Position numbers and translations under genes: made by a program. The notes beneath the pieces are model-generated. The model was given only the letters and a program-made list of their open reading frames with translations, was not told where the DNA came from and did no database searches. Below, piece by piece: positions 30,801-43,609 of a stretch of 64,000 nt of DNA. How positions within the stretch are numbered: position 1 is the stretch's first letter; every line of letters begins with the position of its first letter. Location of the stretch: positions 549,849-613,848 of the forward strand of contig RPFO01000026.1 in assembly GCA_009746045.1 (NCBI GenBank), written 5' to 3'. Origin of the DNA: Mesostigma viride (taxonomy: Eukaryota; Streptophyta; Mesostigmatophyceae; Mesostigmatales; Mesostigmataceae).

Positions 30801-33800
30801 CACACATGCATGCTCGCTTGGCGCTCCCTGCACGGTCCGTGCACACATGGTCACTAGCCAGCGCACGCTCACAAGCAAGCGCGCTGGCACATGACCTTCC
30901 CTGGCCAATAAACAGACACATGCGCGCGCATATTCACACATACTTGCACCCTCCCGTAGAACACCCTGCCTCCTGTAGCGCTTCCTCATGGCCACATAGT
31001 TGCAGGTGAGCCCATCTCCGCAACGTAGAGATGACAGAAAGAGAATCCGTCACGTAGCGCACACGGCATCCGTCACGTAGCGCACACGGCATCCGTCAGG
31101 TAGCACACACGGCATCCGTCACGTAGCGCACACGGCATCCGTCACGTAGCGCACACGGCATCCGTCACGCAGCGCACACAGCATCCGTCACGTAGCGCAC
31201 ACGGCATCCGTCACGTAGCACACACGGCATCCGTCACGTAGCACACACAGCATCTGTCACGTAGCACACACAGCATCTGTCACGCAGCACACACGGCATC
31301 CGTCACGTAGCGCACACGGCATCCGTCACGTAGCACACACGGCATCCGTCACGTAGCGCACACGGCATCCGTCAGGTAGCACACACGGCATCCGTCAGGT
31401 AGCACACACGGCATCCGTCACGTAGCACACACGGCATCTGTCATGCAGCGCACACGGCATCCGTCACGTAGCACACACGGCATCCGTCACGTAGCACACA
31501 CGGCATCTGTCCTGCAGCACACACGGCATCCGTCACGTAGCGCACACGGCATCCGTCACGTAGCGCACACGGCATCCGTCGGGGACGACTGTGCCCTCCT
31601 CGCCCTGTGCACTACAATGCGTAGCATGAATGGATGCCTCCTGATGTAGGCCATGCCCCTGATCAAGCACCATGCCCCTGCTACGAAAGCAGGTGGGCAC
31701 CTGATGTCCTAAGCAGGCCAACCGGCTGGGCCACAAATGAACGATACGCAGGCAAGCCAACGTGGGTAGGTACCTCAACATCGGGGTCGGACCACTTGAA
31801 TGGCGGCACGTCGTCCCCCTTGAGCACGTCGGGCTTTTGGAACAGCTCACGCGCTTGCTTGTAGGGCCAGTCCTCGGGAACGTTGTACCTGGGGGGTGGG
31901 GGTGGGGGGGGTGGGGCACACGGTGGGCGCACGTGTTCGGTAACATGCACGTGTAGTCATGTGAGAAAATACAGGGATGCCCAAGTCTTGAAAATGGCCA
32001 GTATCTTCAACGTTGTTCCTGTGCACAGGGACTATACTCCGATCACATCGATGACGTCTCCCTTGTCATCACAGACAGCGGTCGCGCGTGGCCGGTACGG
32101 ATGATATGACAGACGCAACAAACAGGCCAACTTACCACTGTGCTCCGCTGCAGCAGGCCCACACATATTTGCAGCAAGCCAGAACAAAATTTGCAGCAAC
32201 CCTGCACAGATTCGCAGCAAGTCCGCACAGATTTGCAGCAAGGCGAGGCGAGCCCTTGGCAAGAGGTCGCGTTGGGTACAGTCACGTGATTGCTGCATCG
32301 CTGCGGCCATCATTTCTTTCACGCACACACGCGAGGAGAGGATGCTGTAGCACACCACGGCTGGCAAGAACCCCACCAGGGTTGCTGCAGCATTTCGAAC
32401 CATGATGCTGCTAAGAGAGGCACCACCTACACCTGGCGCCGGTCACGATTTGCTACCTACCTTGTGCCGTAAGCAATTCAATGGACTTTGTCGTCAGCCT
32501 CGGAAGCACAGGCAAGTACGTTAGTACTGGAGAGTTGCGGGTAAAAAAGGGTCGAAACTTGATCACAGTGCGGCACGTGCTCTCACTTTTTGGTGTCGAT
32601 GTGTTCGAGCACGCCCTCAATGCTGTGGTGTTGCGAGACCAGCTTGAGCGCGGTGGTGGGGCCGATGCCTGAGGAAGGGGGGGGGAGGGGGGCCAAGGGA
32701 TAGAACAGCAAGCCCAGGGGTAGGAACATGGGCACACATGCAGTAGCTCAACAGTGAGTTCAACTGTGATACGGAGTGAAACTGTGTCAGTGGCGAGTAG
32801 TAATCAGTATTTCATAATCGCGCACGGTATGCCGCCGGTGGTATCCCGTCGTCCCCCCATATATGCCTAAAGCTGAGCCCAGCACGGTTTGCCACACACA
32901 AAGCTTACAGGCAACTCATTCCCCCCCTCCCCCCTCCCCCCTCCCACCCCCCTTCCTTGGCCTCTTGACCCCTCAACGCTAATCCCAGTCGCAACCGCAC
33001 CCCAGCCAATGTAGAACCTGCAGGAAGCAAGTGCGGCAGACTGCTGGGCATGGCGCCCCTCTTCACTCCCCTTCGGTGCAAAGTACAAAAGATCCACCCA
33101 GCCCATGGCATCGCAAATCTTACAAGTACATGGCACCAGCTTATAATACAACCATGGCCCCATGAGTGCTTCCTGGCTCGCATCATGAGTGCTTCATGAT
33201 TCGAGCCAGCCACCAAGGAGGAAGGTGTCACATACCCACCTTGTTCGTTCTACCCAACACGATGACATGGCTGGGGCGGTCCATAACATAATACGAACAC
33301 ACATAACTAAAAATCATCATACAAGAAATCACTAATGGCCGCAGCATGAATAGCGCTGAATGGCGGCAGGTAGGGAACCATCAGGGACGACGGTGGCACG
33401 CGGATGCAAACAGGACCGCTGCGAGAGGCAACGAACGTTATCGATCATCGTCCGGTATGAAACCAACGCAGTTGTGGCGCCCAAGGAGTAAGGCATGTCC
33501 CCTTGTCCAAAGCAAGGAAACCCAACGACCCCCATGCCACATTGCATGACCCGGTCATGTCTTCAACGACATGGCACATATCCACAGCACACCAAGGCAT
33601 CGGATATAGCTCCATCAAGGCATACTAGCAGTACGCAACAAAATGGAGGCGGCGGTGATTCTGGCACATGGCGCTCACACCTTTGATGTTTTCGCAGTAG
33701 TCGCAGCCCGAGAGGATGCCCAGGTCGATCAGCTCGTCCGGCGTGAGCTTGAGACCGCCCAGAACCTGGCAGGTGGGGGGGATGCAGGGCCGCAGGCAAG

Positions 33801-36800
33801 CGAAGAATTAAGTCATCGCAAAAACGAGTCATCGCAGAAACGAGTCATCGCAGAATCGAGTCATAACAGGAATTAGTCAAACCAAAATGAGTCCTCGCAT
33901 CTCTGGACAGCCTGGGGATGCATCAGGTCCCGACCATTCCCAGGCGTTGCCACAAAAGAACCACCAAAGGAGGAATAGCAGACGTTTTTTCGGCAAGACG
34001 GCTGCGTGCTCACATCCGTGACATCCGTGACATCCGTGAGCATCCCCTTCTGGGTCCGTACGCAATGCACAAAGCCGGGGATATCTCTCGCGCGAAAATA
34101 GAAAACCCGACAAGCCCTACCCACCTCTGGGAGGGGTCGTGCGCGTATCCTTTTTGGTGAGGGGAACGCCGCCCACCTGTGGCACACGAAACGATCCTCT
34201 TTTGGACGAAACGCGCCACCCACCATGGGGCAAAACAGCAAACCGCCCCACCCACCTTGGCGAGAGCTAGCACAGGCAGCACCCACCTTGGCCAGGAGAT
34301 ACGGCCAGCAGCTGTGCCCCCCTTGCAACAAGAACTGCACACAGGTGCCCCGCCCACCTTGGCAAGAGGGAATGCGCCACCCACCCAGACAATACAAACT
34401 ACATGCGAGTGCACCCACCCACTCCCCTTGGCTAGGGACCGTAGGGTCGATGGGGCCACCCACTCATCATCCAGGTGAGGGGCCGTACGGCAGCGTGCAT
34501 ATACCCACCTTGGCGAGGTCAATCTCCATGATAGGCAGGTTGCGGGAGGAGGGCGTGAGCAGGTGGCGGATGAGCCGCGGCGTGCCGAACATGAGCGCGT
34601 CCATGTCCTCCGATGCGGTGCCGTACACCTGGCGAATGGTAGAGCACAGGATGAGCACAGGGAGGGAGGAAGGCGATGGGGGCAAACAGGGGCAGCGGGT
34701 GGGGGTGGACATATAGCAACGATGGCACCACAGCAGCACAAACAAACTCACAACAACGCCATCGCCATATGGTAGGCGTGGCGCAGCGACAGTACAACAG
34801 CTGTCAGATTTCTGGAAAGTATCTTGGGTAGTGGAGCCTGAGGCTGCAGGTCCAGCTGTGGATACCCTACTGTTGGGGGTACATACGGTTCCTGCACCTT
34901 GCTCAAAGCAGACATCCAAAGCTCAAATGTTGCTCTTCCCAACCGCCGCAACCGCTCACCTTGCCCTCCTTGCACATTTAAGAGGCAGCAACGGCTCACC
35001 TTGCCCTCCTTGCACAGTTGGGAGCACTGGGCCTCGGCCTCAGAAGGGGCCTGTGGAGGGGAGTCAGGCAAACAGGGCATGAGGAGCATTTATGATGTCA
35101 TTAACGACACCAGCTGAAGCTCAAACGGTTGCCATAGCAGCCCACAAGCTGAGAGATAGAGCGCATGCATCCCACAGGTGGCAGAGGACAGTTTGTAACA
35201 GCGACAGCATTCACAGGAAAGCTACACAGCAGAGAGCACATTGCCATGAAACTATTTAAAACTTCCTGCTTCGACATTAACTGTGATATTGAGCACCAAA
35301 CCTGCCAAGTCTCCCCCAAACAATTCTGAACAGCTCAAAAAGGTACCATACAGGAAATACGTGGCCACCTATTTAGTATTGTGCCGTGTGGCGCGCCTAA
35401 CTACATTTGCGCCGCCACCTACAAGTCGCGCCTACCTACAAGACGCGTCGCCATTGCAAGGAAGTGAGCAACAAAGAGTCGATTTTTCCCACGCAACTAT
35501 CACCAAACCATCCACTTAAGTCAAGCTTCAAGACACTACTTGGGATCCCAGTGCTCCCGCCCCTGCTCCTCTTCTTGCTGCTCATCGTTGGACCGCGCCC
35601 GTGGTGTGACAGTGTCAGTACGTGATGGATGTCATCACGCCTGTACGGGTACCAACATCAGGGGAACTGTGCCACAATCCACATCCATTACATATATGGC
35701 CTACGAGCCCATGCTAGACAACCTCCACACACGAGACAGCATACTAGACGACATAATAGACAACATAGGAGTATGAGACGGCATACTAGGCTTAGACGAC
35801 ATATTAGACGACATACTAGACGACATACTAGACGACATATTAGACGACATAGGAGTATGAGACAGCATACGAGACGGCATATTAGACGACACATTAGACG
35901 ACATAGGAGTGTGAGACAGCATACGAGACGGCATGTACGCCTGCGTGCACGCGTACCACCAGGAAGGGGATGCCCATCAGCTGCAGCAACTTCTGGCACT
36001 CAGCGTTGTGCTGGGGCGTCACCTGGGCACCCACGGAGCACACGGCCACCAAGAGCAGGCGGCAGGCGGAGCATGATGAAGACAAGATGCGATCGCGCTT
36101 TTACGTTTTTAAATAATTCATACGAGATGGCAACAGTCAAACAGGGAAGGTTTCCCAACAGCCATGGCAGATGAGGGAGGAGATCCCCATGCCAGGCTCG
36201 TTGGCCGGCCACGAACATTCTGCCTGGGCCGACCCTACGTCAACGAGCTAGCTGGCACCATTATCGTGTAGACCAAGTAGTGACCCAGGCATGGCCAGAG
36301 GCGAACATTCACAACAAGGCATGCAAGTATTTGCGCCAGGAACGGCCTGCTAGCTTGGCAGCTGCAAGGAGTGTTCTGTGCCAGAGTCGCACTTCATGAG
36401 ATGAGCCGGCATGGCCCCAAGAAAGCATCAGGGAAGGGATGGCAGGCTTCCTGGCGCCACCCAAGTTGCAACACGCGCAAGAGGAGCGGAATGTTGCGCT
36501 TCGGAATGTCGCACTGCAGAGACAGCAGGGGCCTACTTGCCCTACTTGCTTGGCATCTGTTGGCCACAAGGAGCTCATTAAGAGAATCCACCAGCAACAA
36601 CTCAGCCCAGAAACTCAAGCCCCGGCATACTTGGCAGCCGCGGGGAGCTTCTGAATACCTTCATGCACAGGGACCTCCACACATCCATGGACGTACCCAC
36701 GCTAGTACCATGCATGCACCCGAAAGACCGCACGATACCATAGCAGCCAAGGCACGACCCCGCATGGCACCCAGGGAGGCGGGGACCGTGACCACATGCA

Positions 36801-39800
36801 ACATAACATCTCTGAACGCAAGTACTTTGGCTACCTTAACTATGCCTAGGCATCGTCTCATTTCGGAAATGCGTGGGGATCTCGTGCGGTGCTGCGCCGA
36901 GCTGTTCAGCCGCGGCGGGTCATACATCGGTGCACCGCCATGCCCACCCCCTTCACGCCCAACCCCACCACGCCCAACCCCACCGTGCCCACACCCACCA
37001 CGCCCAATCCCACCATGCCCACACCCACCACGCCCAACCCTATCATGCCCAACCCCACCACGCCCAACCCTACCATGCCCACACCCATCACGCCCAACCC
37101 CACCACGCCCAACCCTACCATGCCCATCCTCAACATGCCCATCCCCACCACTCCTACCCTTACCTTGACCGTCCGCTTGCTGAATTTGGCGACGTCCTCC
37201 GTGGTCCCCTCCTGCACAAGACAGACCGCGCCGGGACAACAGGGCCGCGCGGCGCCAGGGTCATCTCAGGACGCACGAGTGCGAGGGGCATGAAAACGGG
37301 AGGCGGTTTGATACCCCCTGGGAACGGCACCCGCTTGCAACTGCCGAAAACATCGGGCCCACCCAAGGATTGTATTGATTGGAATACAGGATACCGTGGC
37401 TGCTCTCTGCTAGCCATGGAAAATGCTGCTCAATGGAGGGACATACACGTTTACGAGAAGGATGGATAAAGGGCATACACAAGGCGGGTAATCGTTGAAG
37501 CAACTTGAAATTGATGTGGTGAGATTCGCAGGTCTATCAAGCTTGCTGTTGACCGGTGCATCGGCTCAAGTGTCTTAAGCCACACCTTGCTGCAAGCTCT
37601 CAGCAAAGTATCAAGGAGACAACCAGCGCAGTATGCCACGTTGACTTGGGGCAAACTTTGCATACAATCTGTTTTTACTTCCATGGGTCAGCTTTAATGT
37701 ATCATTACGCGCATGCATCATCATATACGGTATCAACACAATGGTAATTTCGGCATGTTCATCACATGAGTGGCAAGGTGTCTCAGAGCAAAACTTTCAG
37801 CCACCCTTATAGATCAGATCTTACAAAGCAGCAACGTTGTCAAACTCCATGACAAGTTGTAATGAGCACCAACACATATACACACAATAGGCTGTTGAGC
37901 GAGTTAAGCCGCATGTCCCTACCTGCACCCGACCCCAGTTAAAAGAAATCAATCGTGCATGGCACGCGCAAGGGTTACTATCCGCCATGGCCAAGCCCTA
38001 TCACAGCCATCCGTGCATGGCCTACCTCCTGCGCCGCCGCCAGCTCCGCGTTGGCGTCCTCACGCCTCGCGGACCTGCCGCCGCCGCAATGCGGACCGGA
38101 CAGAGGCATCCGGCAGCAGCAACGGAGCGAGGAGCAACGCGCGGAGGAAAAGATAGTGGAGAGACCACTTAATGCTAGAGAGGGAGTGGCATACACAGGG
38201 GAGTAACCGTTCTTTTTTGAAAGAGCTGTTTTCGGAGATTTTTTAATGTCTCCATCTGTACAGTACATATGCGAGAGCGCGCAAGGCAACACCAGTGGCC
38301 CCATGCTGATGCTGAGTGATTCCGCGCAAGCGACCCCAGTGCGGGCACGTGACAAGTAACGGGCATGGATAGGGTCCATGCCAGCAGCTATTGAGGTGTA
38401 CATCGTTGAAAAATGGGCCAGCGGTTCCAGGGCATGGACAGCCTCAAGTGCCACACGGCATGCATACTGCAATGCAGCTCCATTAACAAAATACCTATCA
38501 AGGGGCAGGGCTGACAATGACCACCAAAAGAGTCATGAAGCTGTGGGAGCATCACGCACGGCAAAAGGATGATGTGAACACCCGCGAGCTGGAAGCAAAG
38601 AAAGATCGCTTCTTGAGCATACGTGCCAATCCTTATGTATGACAGTAACAAGTGTGGTTACTTCCCGCACAGAGGCCGTGAGAGAAGGACGCGCCCATAA
38701 AGAACCAGGAGAAAGGATTATGGACTGCAAGGAAGTGCCACATAACGCAAGCAACAACAGTGGGCTGGGAGGCATCAACTTGGGTGAGGTGAGTAGATGG
38801 CATTGCCTTGCAAGGGTAAAAGTTGATGCAAGGGCATCACTACATGCATGCCCACCTCTTCTTGAGCTCGTGCCGCTTCATCTCAGGAGGCTTCCCATCA
38901 AAAACGTAGCTGCAGGGACACGTTGCGCGCACGGATGGGCACACATTCAACATGGGCACACATTCTAAGCACAGACAAGTGAAGGTGAGACTCAAGGTAA
39001 GAGATGCCGTATGTGTATTCACACGTATGTACGAGTGCAAGCCATTGTGTGCATTTCTAAGCAAGCAACTTCGAGCAGGCGAAACTTGAAAGCAACCAGC
39101 AGCGATTGATCCCCGGCACATCAATTCCCATACTTGCTTCCCCATTGGCGGTGAAGCCTTCGTGAGTTCAGGACCATGCTCCTATCGATGGGCAAAGAGG
39201 GACAAAGTTGGACGAGGGCACAGAGAAACTGACTGGCATGGGCATCATGCACACGCGGCGAGGCAGACTGAGAAAATGGGATAGATGGGGATAGCTGGCC
39301 GACATAGCTGGGCTCACTCAACAGCAATGTATCCTTGAACACCTCCTCCTCCTCCTGCCCCAAAAGCCTCCCCCCCTTCTGCATGCTCCTCCACATCCCA
39401 CCCAGTCCGATCAGAAGCTTCTGCAACCAGACAAGCCTGGTTCTACCTACCTATGAATGAGACAACCAGCCATACCTATCGTCTGGTTGGCGTGATCTTC
39501 CCACAATTCATGGACATACCGTCAATTGCATAGGATCGCACTGCAAGGCATGAGTAAGTACAGCTCGCTTGTAAGAGATTATTGTGACAGAAACAAGTCC
39601 CGACAACCAAGAATTTGAATAAAATCGTACACCACCACCCCGCACAGGACAACCAAAAAGCATGTGTGCTCATCCCCCCCCCCCCCCCCCCCCCCCCCCC
39701 CAGGCAGTGCTTGCCACGCTTGCCCTTTCCAAACATTCCCCCCCCCCCCCCCCGCACAGTCCCACCCCATGCTTCCTCTCCAGCGTGGCAGTCTTGATGC

Positions 39801-41911
39801 GCCACACTTCCTCAGTGGGGATGTGCCACCACTCGCACAGGCTTGATGCCTCCCCACTTACACGGGCTTGATGCCGGCTTCCAGCAGCCTGATGGTGCGG
39901 TTCCACATGCCCTGGATGTGGCTGGAGGATCCGTCACCGTACCCCGTGTCCAACCGTGTATGACAATGCAAGCACGCCCCAGCAACGCGCGTGCAAGGGC
40001 AGCCATGTGGGGTGGGGTATGAGCCGGTGTGGGCCAGTATCCATGCACCAAGGAACGGGCGCTCATCCATGGGGCATGGGGCACAACAGAAGGGGAATGG
40101 AATGGCGATGGCAGACATGCATTCAGTATGTAAACGACAGCTGTACATTACTGAAGCATACTGTAGCTTGTATACAATGCTTCAGTATACTATAGCGAGT
40201 ATATTAGTATCATACCATGCTGTGGCGTGCATATTAGTATCATACCATGCTGTGGCGTGCATATTAGTATCATACCATGCTGTGGCGTGCATATTAGTAT
40301 CATACCATGCTGTGGCGTGCATATTAGTATCATACCATGCTGTAGCGTGCATATTAGTATCATACCATGCTGTGGCGTGCATATTAGTATCATACCATGC
40401 TGTGGCGTGCATCTTAGTACCATACCATGCTGTGGCGTGCATATTAGTATCATACCATGCTGTGGCGTGCATATTAGTATCATACCATGCTGTGGCGTGC
40501 ATATTAGTACCATACCATGCTGTAGCGTGCATATTAGTATCATACCATGCTGTAGTATACTATAGCGAGCATATTAGTGTGTTACTCTACTATAGTAGGC
40601 GCACGCAAAGAGATGTACACAAGAGGTTGCTGGTGACAATCCGGGACCAAAAAAAAAAAGTATGCCATGATGCTTTGTAAAAAAAGGTGACCGTGACAGC
40701 CTCCCCTCCCTCCACATACAATAAACAGGTCAACGTGCCAGCGGTGGTGGCTTTCTTACAAAGATATACTGCAACACAACGATGCTTGCAGCTCAGAGTC
40801 AGGGGCGCTGCTCAGAAGCCTATTAGAACACTTATTACTTTTGTTATTACTGCCGCCATTACTATTTGTAGAACGTAAGAGCACGTTCTTCTTGTACATG
40901 GACATAACACTTGATTCAGACCAGAATAGAAGTTGTGCCATGGGCCGTTTCCAAAACGAGTTGCTGGCTGCTGTCATCCCCCATCTCCACAGGGGGGGGG
41001 GGGTAACAAAGAGGATGCCCATCGAATGGGGAATGTGGAAGGCACGGGGAGCATGGATGGGCCATCCCACACAAGGAAGGCCCAACAGCTCATCCATCCA
41101 TCTCCATGCCACCACAGAAACCGGAACCCACGGGGGCGACTGTTCAGAGCCTCCGCCACGGCAGGGAGCACCTCATGGTATACTAGGCTGCCAAAGCTGC
41201 TGATCTGAAACAAACAAGGACACTTTATGGTCACGGGCCTCAGCCAAGGCGGGCCGTCAAAGTGTGCAGCGGACACAGGGCACGCCATCACTATCAAGGG
41301 TTTGGGGAAGCCGTGGCAAGCGCCTGTGCGTCGCACACGGAACAACTAACCCACCTCGTCACTTCCCCGTCGGCGTCTGTAAGCAGCTGGTCGCCCACTC
41401 GTCCGACCATCATCTGCGGTGCACAAGCACAAGCACATAGGTAACTTGTTAGAGGCTGATTAGAGACCCGGTTGTTGGAACGCACAACCTCAGCGGCTAG
41501 CCTGGAGTGCACTCCGACATCTGAGCCGCACGTAAGTCCTCTGTTCGACGATAGCGTGGCCAATCGAAGCACCTAGTTACAACAGGAAGAGCCGTTTGTG
41601 AATTCTAGAAGGCTATTTCCAGGTAATCTACCCATACCAGAAATTGGTACATGTGCATGCTTGCGTCGATGGCGACTTTCCGCCCGAAGTAGCTGTCGAA
41701 CTTTTGTTCCCGCATGCAACCCGGGGCATTGTCAGCCAAAAGCTTAGTCAACCCCTGCAGGGAGTGGTAAAAAAGCAAAGATAATGTTCACTCCCGTCAA
41801 ATACGAACAGCGTGACATTTCGGTATCCACGAGAAGCACTCTGCCAAGTTATACGAACAGTGCAAGCGGCATTGCAGATTCTACCTCCCCATTCTGTACC
41901 TGAATCCCCAT
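27811..41911 (-). CDS. FEN1: Flap endonuclease 1, 17 exons, 379 residues
   Basis: Structure-specific 5' nuclease that removes RNA-primer flaps during Okazaki-fragment maturation and long-patch base excision repair, acting with PCNA in the nucleus. Exons (minus): 41911-41900, 41754-41638, 41413-41355, 39921-39862, 38909-38856, 38074-38026, 37211-37164, 36022-35957, 35050-35000, 34628-34509, 33765-33681, 32668-32587, 31888-31774, 30681-30625, 28952-28906, 28228-28174, 27873-27811. All are GT-AG with matching phase. The start is [16 protein letters not shown]; Gly2 becomes the amino end in this family. Metal ligands are visible in [33 protein letters not shown] and SGCDYCE. The PCNA box is QGRLESFF, split by intron 15, followed by a Lys-rich tail. 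Length equals the usual 380. Introns average 0.8 kb and many hold tandem repeats. No lesion seen; probably functional. Confidence 0.96.
28100..28170. repeat. CA/CG-rich run in FEN1 intron 16
   Basis: Alternating ACGCACGCGCACACG-type dinucleotides ending directly at the exon 16 donor. Confidence 0.7.
30346..30517. repeat. CTGATGATG 9-bp microsatellite in FEN1 intron 14
   Basis: About 19 head-to-tail units with two T-for-C changes. The six-frame products (poly-Asp/Ala, poly-His/Gln, poly-Ser/Ala) are artefacts. Confidence 0.95.
31044..31580. repeat. 23-bp minisatellite in FEN1 intron 13
   Basis: Unit CACGTAGCGCACACGGCATCCGT, about 23 copies, with AGCACACAC and GGTAGC variants. Confidence 0.95.
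34954..35016. repeat. Duplicated end of FEN1 exon 9 with its splice donor
   Basis: A 23-bp segment spanning the 3' end of exon 9 and its GTGAGC donor (34994-35016) is repeated 40 bp further into the intron (34954-34976), creating a decoy donor. Confidence 0.75.
35745..35935. repeat. 12-bp repeat AGACGACATACT in FEN1 intron 8
   Basis: Degenerate tandem units of AGACGACATACT/AGACGGCATACG separated by GGAGTATG; they end about 20 bp from the exon 8 donor. Confidence 0.85.
36940..37160. repeat. CCCAACCCCACCACG repeat in FEN1 intron 7
   Basis: Irregular 10/15-bp units, C-rich on the plus strand and therefore G-rich (GGGCGTGGTGGGGTTGGGC-like) in the transcript. They start just after the exon 7 donor. 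Confidence 0.85.
39670..39760. repeat. Long C homopolymers in FEN1 intron 4
   Basis: A C run of about 25-28 bases from 39675, then a second of about 14 near 39740. Confidence 0.9.
40176..40565. repeat. 30-bp minisatellite in FEN1 intron 3
   Basis: Unit GCATATTAGTATCATACCATGCTGTGGCGT, about 12 copies in perfect 30-bp register with few substitutions. Confidence 0.95.
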
Positions 41912-42539
41912 GTTGCCGCGGTGTCGGCAAGGGTTGTGAAGCTACCAGCAAATTCTCTACCAGTTGCCCACAAACGCCCTTCCCTTGAGTTAATATTTTT
42001 CTCTCCGAGAGCAACACAGTGACGAATACTTGGAGGTATTGCCTCCAATTCTCCGGGAAACTTTGACTGTCGCTGGCCAAAAACCACGGACGATCCAAGC
42101 TAAATGGCCAAGGCGCGCGGGGGAAAAAATGATAAACTCGCGCCAAAAAATTGCGTTTCCGCGCATCTGCGGCCGTCAGAATAAACTAGAACGCGCAGAG
42201 GACCCTCCACTCCAGTAGGTAATTAACTAATTACACCCCTCGCATTGGTAAGTATATTAAACAAGCTTAAGGGGGGGGGGATGCTTCGCATCCCCCCCAA
42301 AAGAAGGCGCAAAGCCGACCGTAACTCTAGTAGTCGAGTTTCGATCCGTCCGCCGACACATGGCAACTCGATTCAAGTCAACTGAAGCTTATGAAGGGGG
42401 CTGAAAAAAGGAAAAGGTCGGGAGACAAATAACGACACCCTGTGTGGGCCTGTAACACCGCAGTCCGTCCGCCCTTCCCAGTTTCCACCCACCCGGAGGC
42501 CATTTGCCGCCTCAGTGAGACGCCCCGCCCCAGGCGAGG

Positions 42540-43575
42540 TCGCAACCCCCCCCCCCTCAGCAAGCCGATGGTCTTTACATGTATTGAGGTCGCAATGAGG
42601 CCCCCCACCCTGCTGAGCGAGACGACGCCAGAGTCTGCGGGATCCCCCCACTCACCCACCCGGAGGTTCCCCCCCCCTCCCCCTCAGCCATGATACGCCC
42701 CCCGCCGACCGGCCCAGGAAAAGTACGAAGATCCGCCACAGGATGCCTCCCCGCTTGAGTGAGACGGCGAGGTCGCAAGGCCCCCCGCCCGTCTCCTCAG
42801 CGAAACGCCAGAGTCTGCGGGATCCCCCGCCCCCCTCGCCCCCCCACCCACCCGGAGGTCGGTACCCCCCCCCCCCCGCTCTCCCCCCTCAGCCGGCCGG
42901 CATGATGCGCCCCCCCGCCCCCCCCGAAAAGGCGTGGCGCGAAGGATAGGCGTCGACCACGAGGACCCCTGAAAAAGACCGGAAAAGTATGAAGATCCGC
43001 CACAGGATGCCTCCCCGCCTGAGTGAGACGGCGAGGTCGCAAGGCCCCCGCGCCCCCCACCCGCCACCCGGAGGTTCCCCCGCCTCCCCCCCCGAGGACA
43101 TTAAGACGGTCCGCCCCGGCCGGGCGAGGTCGCAGGGCTCCCCGCCCTCCTGAGTGAGCAAGACGCCAGAGTCTGCGGGATCCCCCGCCCCCCCGCTCCC
43201 CCACCCACCCGGAGTTCCTCCCCCCCCCCCCCCCCCCCCCCCGCGCCCCCTTCCCCACCCCCGCCCCCCCGCCCCCCACCCACCCGGAGTTCCTCCCCCC
43301 CCCCCGCCGCCCCCCCCCCCTCCCCTTCCCCCCCCCCCCTGCCCCCCCGCCCCACCCACCCGGAGTTCCTCCCCCCCGCCCCCCCCACCCACCCGGAGCT
43401 CCTCCCCCCCCCCCCCCCCCCCCCCCCGCGCCCCTTCCCCCACCCCCCGCCCCCCCGCCCCCCACCCACCCGGAGTTCCTCCCCCCCCCCCGCCCCCCCC
43501 CCCCCTCCCCTTCCCCCCAACCCCCTGCCCCCCCGCCCCACCCACCCGGAGTTCCTCCCCCCGCCCCCCCGCCCC
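42540..43575. repeat. C-rich low-complexity region
   Basis: CCCCCCGCCCCCCACCCACCCGGAGTTCC-type units, with CACCCACCCGGAG recurring about ten times between C runs. All long open frames here are composition artefacts. Confidence 0.9.
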
Positions 43576-43609
43576 TCCCGCCCCCCCGCGGTTTTCGCAA
43601 GCTCGCTCG

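Noticed and set aside
36889-37293. Proline/threonine-rich ORFs
   Set aside because: They translate the intron 7 repeat of FEN1 and cross an established exon on the other strand.
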